Shown here: piece after piece, positions 9,531 through 18,027 of the stretch | Layout: the number at the start of each line of letters is the position of its first letter | Position numbering within the stretch: the stretch's first letter is position 1 | NCBI GenBank assembly: GCA_047605645.1 | Contig: JASGFJ010000015.1 | Location: forward strand, 37,584 to 101,583 | Reading direction: 5' to 3' | DNA from: UBA1309 sp047605645 | GTDB taxonomy: Bacteria > Bacteroidota > Bacteroidia > Bacteroidales > Dysgonomonadaceae | Length of the DNA: 64,000 nt | Translations under genes and position numbers: made by a program | Notes under the pieces: model-generated | Told to the model about the DNA's origin: nothing | What the model saw: the letters and a program-made list of their open reading frames with translations, nothing else | Database searches by the model: none

Positions 9531-9998
9531 ATGGAATCTGGTGCATTAAACTTTAATTCAGAAAAACCGATTGGTATTTGTGCCGATCATGCAGGTTTTG
9601 AAATGAAGCAATATCTCATTGGTGTCTTTCAGGAAAAGGGGATTCCTTACAAAGATTATGGCACCTACACTCCTGAAAGTATAGATTATGCCGATGTTGC
9701 CCATCCTTTGGCTCTCGGAGTGATGATGGGGGAATGTTATCCGGGTATTTCCATTTGTGGTTCCGGTAACGGCATCAATATGGCAGCAAACAAGCATCAG
9801 GGGATTCGATCGGCATTATGTTGGAACGAAGAAACCGCTACTTTGGCTCGCCAGCACAATGATGCCAATATGATGGCATTGCCCGGACGATTTATTTCGA
9901 ATGAGCTGGCCTACCGCATGTTGGTTATATTCCTGAATACCGCTTTTGAAGGAGAACGCCATATCCGCAGAATAAATAAAATTCCGTGGATGGGATGA
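9531..9998 (+). CDS. rpiB: Ribose 5-phosphate isomerase B
   Basis: Interconverts ribose 5-phosphate and ribulose 5-phosphate, feeding transketolase encoded just upstream. 155 residues, normal for RpiB/LacAB. Motifs: CADHAGFEMKQYL (Asp/His phosphate and ring-opening site), YPGISICGSGNGINMAANK (active-site Cys and GSGxG loop), and HNDANMMALPGRFI. It starts four bases after the tkt stop and ends at a terminator. Confidence 0.97.
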   Translation: MESGALNFNSEKPIGICADHAGFEMKQYLIGVFQEKGIPYKDYGTYTPESIDYADVAHPLALGVMMGECYPGISICGSGNGINMAANKHQGIRSALCWNEETATLARQHNDANMMALPGRFISNELAYRMLVIFLNTAFEGERHIRRINKIPWMG

Positions 9999-10026
9999 TG
10001 TAGACAAACAATAATCTTTACATATT

Positions 10027-10063
10027 ACCGATATCGTTTCTTAAAAACGGTATCGGTTTTTTA
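10027..10063 (+). terminator. Terminator of tkt-rpiB
   Basis: ACCGATATCGTTT (10027-10039) pairs with AAACGGTATCGGT (10045-10057), one mismatch, then T6. Confidence 0.9.
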
Positions 10064-10138
10064 TTTGGAAATTCCAAACCTTTATTCTATTTTCACTGGA
10101 TAATAAAAAATAGAAGCGTATTACCGCTTCAAATTCTT

Positions 10139-10146
10139 TATATTTG
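10139..10146 (+). promoter_or_regulatory. -7 box for the FAH-family gene
   Basis: TATATTTG matches TAnnTTTG; no clear -33. Transcription would begin near 10152, giving a leader of about 105 nt that carries the repeated leader element. Confidence 0.5.
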
Positions 10147-10166
10147 TAAACAAAAACAGACAATAT

Positions 10167-10257
10167 GAAACGAAGCCTGGTTGTTATTAAATCACCCAAA
10201 ACAATAATTTAAAAATAAGGCGAGTTCCATACCTTCTAATCGTAAAAAATAAACCGT
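10167..10257 (+). repeat. Leader repeat copy 1 (before FAH-family gene)
   Basis: About 91 bases ending directly at the start codon. The last 60 bases (10198-10257) align without gaps to 15700-15759 before ispF, 46 of 60 identical by hand count, and both copies share GAAACGAA further upstream. Function unknown; see findings. Confidence 0.7.
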
Positions 10258-10881
10258 ATGAAAATGATCGCTGTCGCTCAGAATTATCTGGCTCACAATA
10301 AAGAAATGAATTCTCCGTTAATTAGTCAAAAGATGCCGCCGATGTTGTTTATTAAACCTGAATCGGCGTTGTTGAAAGACGGGAAACCATTCTTTTATCC
10401 TGATTTTTCGAAAAATATACATTACGAAACTGAAATTGTTGTTAAAATAAATCGTTTGGGGAAAAATATAGCAAAACGTTTTGCCCATCGTTACTATGAT
10501 GAGTTGACGGTTGGTATTGATTTTACAGCAAGAGATTTGCAAACAGAAATGAAAAAACTGGGTATGCCCTGGGAAATAGCTAAAGGCTTTGATAATTCTG
10601 CTGCAATAGGGACTTTTGTAAGGAAGGAAGACTTGATGAAAGAAGATGGTACCATCGATTTTGGATTGCAGATCAATTCCAGCTGGGTACAGCAAGGGAA
10701 TACGCAAGATATGATTCATTCGGTCGATGAAATTATTGAATATGCCAGTAAATTTTTTACACTTAAGATAGGAGACCTGATATTTACAGGAACGCCCGCA
10801 GGTGTTGGATCCGTGAAAATAGGAGATCATCTTGAGGGATTTGCAAACCAACAAAAATTATTAGATTTTTATATTCGATAG
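10258..10881 (+). CDS. Fumarylacetoacetate hydrolase (FAH) family protein
   Basis: 207 residues forming a compact FAH domain. This family includes fumarylpyruvate hydrolases, oxaloacetate decarboxylases and 2-hydroxyhepta-diene-dioate isomerases; the substrate cannot be fixed from sequence. Seen: N-terminal AVAQNYLAHNKEM, FIKPESALL, the metal-binding acidic YETEIVVKINRLGKNI, a conserved VGIDFTARDLQTEMKK, KGFDNSAAIGTF and the C-terminal IFTGTPAGVGSVKIGDHLEG. It is immediately upstream of porU (45 bases), an arrangement common in Bacteroidales but with no evident functional tie to secretion. Confidence 0.9.
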   Translation: MKMIAVAQNYLAHNKEMNSPLISQKMPPMLFIKPESALLKDGKPFFYPDFSKNIHYETEIVVKINRLGKNIAKRFAHRYYDELTVGIDFTARDLQTEMKKLGMPWEIAKGFDNSAAIGTFVRKEDLMKEDGTIDFGLQINSSWVQQGNTQDMIHSVDEIIEYASKFFTLKIGDLIFTGTPAGVGSVKIGDHLEGFANQQKLLDFYIR

Positions 10882-10926
10882 AAACAATCAGGTGTAATAT
10901 CGGAAAAACATAGACTCGTTTACTGA

Positions 10927-13900
10927 ATGAAGAGATTAATTTTCACAAGTATTATTTTTTTGTTGATGTGGGGTTGGGGATACATTTCCTTATCAGCTAA
11001 AAATGCATCATTCTACACAGGTAATTCAGCGCTTTCCACTGGCTCATGGTACAAAATCAGGGTCTCCTCGGATGGCGTTTATAAACTCACATACGACGCC
11101 CTGAAGAATATGGGAATTTCCGATCCCTCAAAGGTTGAAATTCGGGGCTACGGAGGTTGGATGCTGGATGAAAATTTTTCCTCTACTTATTATGACGATC
11201 TACCCTCGATTGCTGTCTGGATGAACAAAGGGAGTGATGGTGTATTTAACTCCGGCGATTATCTCCTTTTTTATGCTCGCGGAAGCATGAAATGGAGCCG
11301 TACGTCCACAGAATTTGTTCATACAAATAATCCATATTCCGATTATGGCTATTATTTCGTAAGACAAGGAACGGAGGAGCCTTTGCAGATGGAAACGATC
11401 AACTCAAAAAATAATACAACCGCAGAGGTAAATACCTACAGTGATTTTATTATTCATGAAAAGAATGAAGTCAACCTCATTGAAAGCGGAAAGGAGTTTT
11501 ATGGCGAAAGCTTTACCACCACCACTTCGAGAGATATATCGATTGATATTCCGGGCATTGTGAGCTGGTTAGGGTATGCCTATAACTTTGTAATGAAACC
11601 TGCATCAACAGTAACGCTTAGCTTTTCACTCAACGGACAGACCCTTTCAACACGTTCTGTCGGAGCAAATACGAATACATACTCGGCTGCTACAACTATT
11701 TCTCAATACGTTAGCGGTATCGCTTCGGCCTCAAGAACGAATATTTTTAATTTCTCAGTAAGTCAAAGTGGAATATCAAATGCATATCTGAATTATCTTC
11801 GCATCTATTTCAAAAGAACGCTACAGGCTTACGGTCCGGTTACTTTCTTTAGAAATGATGTCGGTAACGATATTAATAAATATCAAATTGCAAATGCAAA
11901 CTCGAATATGATGGTCTTTGATGTGACCGGCAATCTCACTCCTTCTGTACAGGAAGTGGCTTATGCTGACGGAATTCTTTCGTTTGGAGCTGATGCATCT
12001 TCTCAGCATGAATATGCTTTGGTTGACTTGTCGCAGACTATTCCATCTCCTACCAATATGGGGAAAATCGAGAATCAGAATCTTCATGCACTGCAAAGTG
12101 CCGATATGATAATTATTACGCCATCGATATTTAAAAGTTATGCAGAGAAGTTAGCTCTGGCTCATTATCAAGAATCCGGCTTGACATGCCATGTGGTCGA
12201 CCCGAATGATATTTACAACGAATTTTCTTCAGGCAATCCCGATGCAACCGCATATAGACGGTTCCTGAAAATGTTTTATGATAGAGGCACTTCTGCCGCC
12301 GACAGACCGAAATACCTTCTGATGTTTGGGGGGGGGACTTATAACAATAAATTTATTAATTCTACTCTTTCTGATATACAGAAGAGTTGTTATTTATTGA
12401 CCTATCAATCTGATAACTCTCTCTCAGAGACAAGCTCTTATGTGACAGATGATTATTTTGGATTTCTTTCGGAAGAAGGTAGTCTGAATGTTGCTTCGGC
12501 TAAACTTTGTTTAGGTATTGGGCGTCTGCCGGCCAGAAGCACGAGTGATGCACAGATCCTCCTGAATAAAACATTGGCCTATATACAAAACGGTACTCCG
12601 GATATATGGAAGAGTAATATTTGTTTTCTTGCCGATGATGCAGTAGCCGGGAAAGATTACAGTCCGGAAACCGAAATCCAACATGTGAAGCAGACTGATA
12701 AATATGCTGAATATGTTCAGGCGAATTATCCTAATTTTATTGTAAATAAAATTTACATGGATTCCTATAAGAGGGTGGTTCAGGCCAATGGAAACCGATA
12801 TCCGGACGCTCATAGCGATCTGCTCAAGAAACTCAATTCAGGACAACTGATTCTTAATTACGTAGGACACGGTTCTACCAGAGACTGGGCGCATGAATAT
12901 ATTATGACCCTTTCTGATATAGAGAATCTCTCCAATAAATATTTGCCTTTGTGGATTACAGCTACCTGTGACTTCAGTCGTTTCGATGCAACAGCCCTTT
13001 CGGGAGGAGAAGCTGCTTTGTTGAATCCAAATGGAGGAGCCATTGCTCTGTTGTCTACCGTAAGGGTGGTGTATATTTCAAATAATGACAGTATGAGTAC
13101 AAATATCTACCGGAATATTTTTGCACGCGATAATGGAAAAGCACTTCGTTTCGGTGACATTATAAAGAGATCGAAACTGTCATTCACGACAAGTGATGAA
13201 AATAAGGTGAGGTTTTTGCTGCTGGGGGATCCTGCTTTGAGATTATCCTATCCTGATGACTCTTTGAATGTGAAAATATCTACGATCAATGAGGTGAATG
13301 TCGATAGTGTCTCGACTGTCAATTTGCCGGCATTATCTACCGTTCAGATTTCGGGTCAGATTGTCGATAAAAATAAAAATCTGGCAAGCGACTTCAGTGG
13401 AAATCTTTCTTCTGTGGTTTATGATGCGCAACAAAATGTAGTCACACTCGATAATGGCGGAGATGGAAGTTTTTTCAATTATAAAAATTACCTGAACACA
13501 TTGTATTCGGGAACCATACCGGTCGATAACGGAACCTTTAACATTCGCTTTGTGGTTCCTAAAGATATTATGTATACTAACAATCACGGGAAAATGGCTT
13601 TCTTTGCATGGAATGGTGATGGGAATGAAGCCCAGGGATCATATCTCAGGTATACGGTAGCCGGTACTGACTCTGACGTCGTCGCAGAAACAGATGGGCC
13701 CGAGATATCCGCTATGTATTTGAATAAGGCTGATTTTGTATCCGGTGGTACTACGAATTCGACTCCGATGTTTCATGTCGAAATGAATGATGCTTCCGGC
13801 ATTAACCTTTCCGGAGGAATAGGTCATACCATCGAATTGATTGTGGATGGTACTAATTATTATGATTTGACTTCGCTGTTTGTTGCTTCAAATGGCTCTT

Positions 13901-14346
13901 CCAAAGCTGGATATATAAATTTCTCTATTCCTGAATTATCAGAAGGACGGCATTCCTTGAAATTTGTTGTATGGGATGTTTGGAATAATTATACAGAAAA
14001 ATCATTGGATTTTGTTGTCGTGAATGATTATAAGGCGAAAATACTGTCATTCTCGTTGGCTGAAAATCCGGTGAAAGAGACTGCCCGTTTCTTATTTTCT
14101 TCGAATGTGCCCGAATCAACAATTACAGTCCGCTATCATGTTTATTCCCTGAGCGGAGCCTTGTTGTGGACACATGAAGAAACCGGTTCATCAACCGCTT
14201 TGGAAAATTACCAATATGACTGGAATTTGATAACTGATTCGGGTGCAAGAATTCGTCCGGGGATTTATATCTGCAAAGCGACCATTAGTCTCGATGGAAA
14301 ACAGGAAAGTTCAAAAGCAGTCAAATTACTCGTATTGCCACAATAA
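10927..14346 (+). CDS. porU: Type IX secretion system sortase PorU
   Basis: Outer-membrane-surface C25 gingipain-like sortase. It removes the C-terminal signal of type IX cargo and attaches them to A-LPS in characterised species. 1139 residues, close to the usual 1100-1160. Signal peptide MKRLIFTSIIFLLMWGWGY; catalytic pair His648 (LNYVGHGSTRDW) and Cys681 (WITATCDFSRFD), 33 residues apart as in P. gingivalis PorU; C-terminal Ig-like/CTD-like region (FSLAENPVKETARFLF to the end). A run of nine G (12328-12336) encodes three consecutive Gly in LLMFGGGTYNN. porV follows, so the attachment-complex genes are together. Confidence 0.96.
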   Translation: MKRLIFTSIIFLLMWGWGYISLSAKNASFYTGNSALSTGSWYKIRVSSDGVYKLTYDALKNMGISDPSKVEIRGYGGWMLDENFSSTYYDDLPSIAVWMNKGSDGVFNSGDYLLFYARGSMKWSRTSTEFVHTNNPYSDYGYYFVRQGTEEPLQMETINSKNNTTAEVNTYSDFIIHEKNEVNLIESGKEFYGESFTTTTSRDISIDIPGIVSWLGYAYNFVMKPASTVTLSFSLNGQTLSTRSVGANTNTYSAATTISQYVSGIASASRTNIFNFSVSQSGISNAYLNYLRIYFKRTLQAYGPVTFFRNDVGNDINKYQIANANSNMMVFDVTGNLTPSVQEVAYADGILSFGADASSQHEYALVDLSQTIPSPTNMGKIENQNLHALQSADMIIITPSIFKSYAEKLALAHYQESGLTCHVVDPNDIYNEFSSGNPDATAYRRFLKMFYDRGTSAADRPKYLLMFGGGTYNNKFINSTLSDIQKSCYLLTYQSDNSLSETSSYVTDDYFGFLSEEGSLNVASAKLCLGIGRLPARSTSDAQILLNKTLAYIQNGTPDIWKSNICFLADDAVAGKDYSPETEIQHVKQTDKYAEYVQANYPNFIVNKIYMDSYKRVVQANGNRYPDAHSDLLKKLNSGQLILNYVGHGSTRDWAHEYIMTLSDIENLSNKYLPLWITATCDFSRFDATALSGGEAALLNPNGGAIALLSTVRVVYISNNDSMSTNIYRNIFARDNGKALRFGDIIKRSKLSFTTSDENKVRFLLLGDPALRLSYPDDSLNVKISTINEVNVDSVSTVNLPALSTVQISGQIVDKNKNLASDFSGNLSSVVYDAQQNVVTLDNGGDGSFFNYKNYLNTLYSGTIPVDNGTFNIRFVVPKDIMYTNNHGKMAFFAWNGDGNEAQGSYLRYTVAGTDSDVVAETDGPEISAMYLNKADFVSGGTTNSTPMFHVEMNDASGINLSGGIGHTIELIVDGTNYYDLTSLFVASNGSSKAGYINFSIPELSEGRHSLKFVVWDVWNNYTEKSLDFVVVNDYKAKILSFSLAENPVKETARFLFSSNVPESTITVRYHVYSLSGALLWTHEETGSSTALENYQYDWNLITDSGARIRPGIYICKATISLDGKQESSKAVKLLVLPQ

Positions 14347-14447
14347 AACCTATAAAAACTAGTTTAGAAAATTGTAGATAATTGGGTCATTACTGATACA
14401 TTTACAACAATATTTAGAAGAAAAATCATTTATTTTTAATTGAAAAA

Positions 14448-15647
14448 ATGAAGAATAGAAAAACGATAGCCACATTAATAGCATCCATGTTCTCCTTACC
14501 CGGGTTATTTCTTTTTGCGGATGGTGATATTAAAAATCAGACTTTTAATCCGATCAATACCGCCGTCCCATCCTTAAGTATTGCTCCTGATGCCCGTGGC
14601 GGAGGTCTTGGTGATGTGGGAGCTGCTACTACACCCGATGTATTTTCTCAATATTGGAATCCTGCCAAATATGCGTTTGCAAGCAGTAAATCAGGACTCT
14701 CTCTTTCTTACACACCGTGGTTGCGCAAATTAGTAAATGATATTTACTTGGCGAATGTGGCGGGATATTATAAATTCGGCCAAGATAACAATCAGTCTAT
14801 CAGTGCATCCTTGCGCTATTTCTCTATTGGAGAAGTTACGATGAATGAAGATGCAACTAGCTCCGGATATACAATTTCTCCTTATGAAATGGCTTTGGAT
14901 CTCGCCTATTCACGTAAACTGACTCAAACCTTCTCCATGGGAGTTGCATTCAGATATATTCGCACAGATTATTCTTATTCCGGAAGTGAGGGAGGAGACG
15001 CTATTGTTCCCGGAAATGCAATTTCTGCAGATATTGCCGGTTATAATGAATCTTATGTTATGCTCGGACAATCGGAAGCATTGCTCGGTTTAGGTTTTAA
15101 TATTTCGAACATTGGAAATAAAATATCTACTGATGGTGGAAATAATTATTCATACATTCCTACCAATCTTCGTCTGGGTGCTTCCTTGACTTACCCCTTG
15201 GATGATTACAATACCTTGGCTTTTAGCGCGGATATCAATAAATTACTGGTGCCCACACCTCCGGTTCAGGCGAGTGGCGAATCAAACAGCGACTTTGAAC
15301 AGCGGGTTTATAATTATAACAATAAAACATCGGCTATTTCTGGTATTTTCAAATCCTTCTCTGATGCGCCTGGCGGATTCAAAGAAGAACTTCAGGAAAT
15401 TATGTGGTCGGCCGGAGTCGAATATTGCTACAACAATCAGTTTTCACTTCGCGGAGGATATTTTCATGAAAATCAGAACAAGGGAAATCGTCAATACCTA
15501 ACTTTTGGTGCCGGTTTCAAATTGAATGTATTCCAGTTAGATGCTTCTTATCTGGTGTCCACAGGACAAACGAGTCCCTTGGATCAGACGCTTCGTTTTT
15601 CTCTATCATTTGATATGGATGGGTTGAAAAATTTGTTTAAACATTGA
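14448..15647 (+). CDS. porV: Type IX secretion system outer-membrane protein PorV (LptO)
   Basis: 14-stranded FadL-like beta-barrel that shuttles type IX cargo from the translocon to PorU. 399 residues with signal peptide ending near LFLFADGD. Family hallmark region NTAVPSLSIAPDARGGGLGD followed by TPDVFSQYWNPAKYAF, many alternating aromatic strands, and a C-terminal strand QTLRFSLSFDMDGLKNLF suited to barrel insertion. It lies 101 bases after porU, probably the same transcript; the gap is AT-rich without a terminator. Confidence 0.95.
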   Translation: MKNRKTIATLIASMFSLPGLFLFADGDIKNQTFNPINTAVPSLSIAPDARGGGLGDVGAATTPDVFSQYWNPAKYAFASSKSGLSLSYTPWLRKLVNDIYLANVAGYYKFGQDNNQSISASLRYFSIGEVTMNEDATSSGYTISPYEMALDLAYSRKLTQTFSMGVAFRYIRTDYSYSGSEGGDAIVPGNAISADIAGYNESYVMLGQSEALLGLGFNISNIGNKISTDGGNNYSYIPTNLRLGASLTYPLDDYNTLAFSADINKLLVPTPPVQASGESNSDFEQRVYNYNNKTSAISGIFKSFSDAPGGFKEELQEIMWSAGVEYCYNNQFSLRGGYFHENQNKGNRQYLTFGAGFKLNVFQLDASYLVSTGQTSPLDQTLRFSLSFDMDGLKNLFKH

Positions 15648-15669
15648 TAAGAGAATTATAAAGAAATAC

Positions 15670-15759
15670 GAAACGAAACCGGATTTTTTTCAATCTTCCA
15701 AAACAATGATTTAAAAATCAGCTGAGTTTCAGATCACCTAATTGTAAGAATTAAATCGC
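15670..15759 (+). repeat. Leader repeat copy 2 (before ispF)
   Basis: Homologous to 10167-10257: 46 of the last 60 bases are identical with no gap, and both end exactly at the start codon. No TAnnTTTG box is visible just upstream of this copy. Confidence 0.7.
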
Positions 15760-16239
15760 ATGAAAGTAAAAGTAGGTTTCGGGTATGATGTTCATCGTTT
15801 GGCAGACAATCGTGAACTTTGGCTCGGAGGAGTAAAGATAGAACACACGCAGGGATTATTAGGACATTCAGATGCAGATGTGTTGATACATGCCATTTGC
15901 GATGCTTTGCTCGGAGCTGCAAATCTTCGGGATATCGGGTTTCATTTTCCGGATACGGCAGGAGAATATAAAAATATAGACAGTAAAATTCTTCTAGCCA
16001 GAACGAAAGAGTTGATAAAAGAAAAGGGATATGTAATCGGAAATGTGGATGCGACGATATGCGCTGAACGTCCCAAAATAAATCCGCATATTCCGAAAAT
16101 GCAAAAGGTCATGTCTCAAATTCTTGAAATTGATGAAGAGGATATTTCCATCAAAGCGACAACTTCAGAGAAAATGGGATTTGTCGGGCGGGAAGAAGGT
16201 TTTTCTGCTTATGCCGTAGCTCTGATAGAAAAGAAATAA
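15760..16239 (+). CDS. ispF: 2-C-methyl-D-erythritol 2,4-cyclodiphosphate synthase
   Basis: MEP-pathway enzyme that closes CDP-ME-2-phosphate to the cyclodiphosphate, leading to isoprenoids (including the undecaprenyl carrier used by the sugar locus in this window). 159 residues, normal. Metal ligands Asp10 and His12 (FGYDVHRL) and His44 (LGHSDADVLIHAICDALLG), the flexible DIGFHFPD region, and the C-terminal KATTSEKMGFVGREEG signature are all present. It begins directly after the repeated leader. Confidence 0.98.
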   Translation: MKVKVGFGYDVHRLADNRELWLGGVKIEHTQGLLGHSDADVLIHAICDALLGAANLRDIGFHFPDTAGEYKNIDSKILLARTKELIKEKGYVIGNVDATICAERPKINPHIPKMQKVMSQILEIDEEDISIKATTSEKMGFVGREEGFSAYAVALIEKK

Positions 16240-16246
16240 AAAAGTA

Positions 16247-16254
16247 TATCTTTG
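16247..16254 (+). promoter_or_regulatory. -7 box of mnmD
   Basis: TATCTTTG matches TAnnTTTG, eight bases after the ispF stop. The hairpin at 16258 would lie at the very 5' end of this transcript. Confidence 0.45.
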
Positions 16255-16257
16255 TGT

Positions 16258-16293
16258 CGGAAATCACTAAAAATGGTTTCCGATTGTTTTTTT
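16258..16293 (+). terminator. Terminator of ispF, or attenuator in the mnmD leader
   Basis: CGGAAATC (16258-16265) pairs with GGTTTCCG (16275-16282, one G-U), 9-base loop, followed closely by T7 (16287-16293). It lies between a -7 box and the mnmD ATG. Confidence 0.65.
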
Positions 16294-16308
16294 AGATGAT
16301 GTCAAAAG

Positions 16309-16986
16309 ATGAAGACCATAATTGAAAAAACAGCCGACGGCTCACATACTCTTTTTGTTCCGGAACTTCAGGAACATTATCACTCCGTAAATGGTGCTAT
16401 TCAGGAATCTTTGCACGTGTTTATTGAAGCCGGTTTACGCTATTGCCAAAAGAAGGAAGTCCGTATTTTCGAAATTGGGTTAGGCACCGGATTAAATGCA
16501 TTGTTGACTTTGCTCGAGGCCAAAGCATCGGGACGTACCATTTATTATACCGGAATTGAAAAATATCCGGTTACACTTCTGGTTTCTAATTCTCTTAATT
16601 ATGCTAATTTAACCGAGTCTGAAAATGAAAGCGGTTCGTTCAAAAGCATTCAGCTGGTGAAATGGAATCATCAGATCGAAATAGACAAATTTTTTTTCCT
16701 GACAAAGCTAAATGCGGATTTGACAGATTATTCCTTTCCCGAAAACGCAGGTTTCGATCTGGTTTATTTTGATGCTTTCGCACCCGAAAAACAACCCGAG
16801 ATGTGGTATCAGAACATCTTTGAAAAGATATACAAAGCAATGTCTCCGGAAGGTATTTTGGTTACCTATTGTGCTAAAGGAGAGGTGCGTCGCCGGATGC
16901 AGCGCTGTGGGTTCCTGGTAGAGCGACTTCCCGGACCTCCCGGAAAACGTGAAATGCTGAGAGCTGTAAAACCAATACAAGCGTAG
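16309..16986 (+). CDS. mnmD: tRNA (mnm5s2U34) methyltransferase MnmD
   Basis: SAM-dependent enzyme that performs the final methylation of the wobble uridine; equivalent to the N-terminal domain of E. coli MnmC without the FAD oxidase domain. 225 residues, usual for stand-alone MnmD. Seen: TADGSHTLFVPELQEHYHS, the SAM loop IFEIGLGTGLNALLTLLEA, acidic FDLVYFDAFAPEKQPEMW and the C-terminal TYCAKGEVRRRMQRCGF. The own -7 box and terminator suggest a single-gene unit. Confidence 0.93.
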   Translation: MKTIIEKTADGSHTLFVPELQEHYHSVNGAIQESLHVFIEAGLRYCQKKEVRIFEIGLGTGLNALLTLLEAKASGRTIYYTGIEKYPVTLLVSNSLNYANLTESENESGSFKSIQLVKWNHQIEIDKFFFLTKLNADLTDYSFPENAGFDLVYFDAFAPEKQPEMWYQNIFEKIYKAMSPEGILVTYCAKGEVRRRMQRCGFLVERLPGPPGKREMLRAVKPIQA

Positions 16987-17012
16987 ATTATCAGATTAAA
17001 ATACTTTTGATG

Positions 17013-17044
17013 AAGGATAGCCGGATAGGTTGTCCTTTTTTTTG
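17013..17044 (+). terminator. Terminator after mnmD
   Basis: AAGGATAGCC (17013-17022) pairs with GGTTGTCCTT (17028-17037) including two G-U pairs, 5-base loop, then an uninterrupted T run to 17043. Confidence 0.8.
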
Positions 17045-17097
17045 TCTGTAAAAAAGAAAATTATTCTCTTTTTCTATGGAATATTCAAAAATATATC

Positions 17098-17105
17098 TAT
17101 TTTTG
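17098..17105 (+). promoter_or_regulatory. -7 box of the ABC transporter operon
   Basis: TATTTTTG matches TAnnTTTG. The predicted start site falls at about 17110, inside the inverted repeat that begins at 17107. Confidence 0.55.
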
Positions 17106-17106
17106 C

Positions 17107-17128
17107 GTGTACTATTATACTATTACAC
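17107..17128 (+). promoter_or_regulatory. Candidate operator for the YtrA-type GntR regulator
   Basis: Inverted repeat GTGTACTA-N6-TATTACAC (7 of 8 positions pair), 22 bases, overlapping the expected transcription start. GTGTAnTA half-sites are of the kind described for YtrA-subfamily GntR repressors. The operon it controls encodes such a regulator at 18897, suggesting autoregulation. Confidence 0.6.
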
Positions 17129-17158
17129 AAATATAATATGATTTAATATTTTATCACT

Positions 17159-18013
17159 ATGATCGACGTTAAGAATATATCCTTTCGCTACAAACACAAA
17201 GATGTGTTTCGCGATTTTGACCTGCAGCTGCAAGAAGGACGAATTTACGGTCTGTTAGGGAAAAATGGTGCCGGCAAGTCCACTTTGCTTTATCTGATTA
17301 ATGGTCTTCTGAAACCTTCGTCGGGAGAAATTCTGTTTAAAGGCCTGGATATCTCTAAGCGGTTGCCACAAGCCTTACAGGAGATCTTCATCGTTGCTGA
17401 AGAATTTGAGCTACCCAATGTCTCTTTGAAAAAGTATTTAAAATACAACACTCCCTTTTACCCCAATTTTAGCCACGAGCAGTTGGAAGAAAATCTGAAA
17501 CATTTTGAGTTGGATCGGGTAGGAGATATCAACCTGGGCGCTTTGTCGATGGGACAAAAAAAGAAAGTGTTTATGAGTTTTGCTTTAGCGGCAAATACGC
17601 CTTTACTGATAATGGATGAGCCGACCAATGGCTTGGATATTCCGGGAAAGAGCCAGTTTAAAAAATTCATAGCTTCCAATATGTCTGACGAACGATCTAT
17701 CCTTATTTCAACACATCAGGTGCAGGATATTGAGAAACTGATTGAATACGTGCTTATTTTGGATGATAGCCGTCTGCTTCTGAATGCGAGCTCGGATGAA
17801 ATATGTCGTAAGTTATATTTTGCAAACGGAGTCAGCCAGGTCGATTTGGAGAATGCTTTTTACTCTTCACCTTCTTTGCTAGGATATAATGCCCTGTTTC
17901 CCAATACCGGAGAACAAGAGAGTACGCTTAATCTGGAAACTCTGTTTAATGGAATACTCGCCAATCCTCAAAAAATTGCAGAGTTATTTGCCGATGAATC
18001 AAATGCTAATTAA
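17159..18013 (+). CDS. ABC transporter ATP-binding protein
   Basis: 284-residue cytoplasmic ATPase of a two-component ABC system. Walker A GLLGKNGAGKSTLLYL, a shortened signature LGALSMGQKKKV, Walker B LLIMDEPTNGLDIPG, and switch histidine in ILISTHQVQDIE. The C-terminal ~80 residues are a domain beyond the nucleotide-binding core. It pairs with the permease 14 bases downstream, and the regulator gene in the same operon is of the YtrA type, which typically controls ABC exporters responding to cell-envelope agents. The cargo is not predictable. Confidence 0.92.
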   Translation: MIDVKNISFRYKHKDVFRDFDLQLQEGRIYGLLGKNGAGKSTLLYLINGLLKPSSGEILFKGLDISKRLPQALQEIFIVAEEFELPNVSLKKYLKYNTPFYPNFSHEQLEENLKHFELDRVGDINLGALSMGQKKKVFMSFALAANTPLLIMDEPTNGLDIPGKSQFKKFIASNMSDERSILISTHQVQDIEKLIEYVLILDDSRLLLNASSDEICRKLYFANGVSQVDLENAFYSSPSLLGYNALFPNTGEQESTLNLETLFNGILANPQKIAELFADESNAN

Positions 18014-18027
18014 AAAACTCAGATACA

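Noticed and set aside
10165..10212. 15-codon upstream frame (MKRSLVVIKSPKTII) in leader copy 1
   Set aside because: The homologous position in leader copy 2 has ACG in place of ATG and the downstream frame is not kept, so a conserved leader peptide is not supported.
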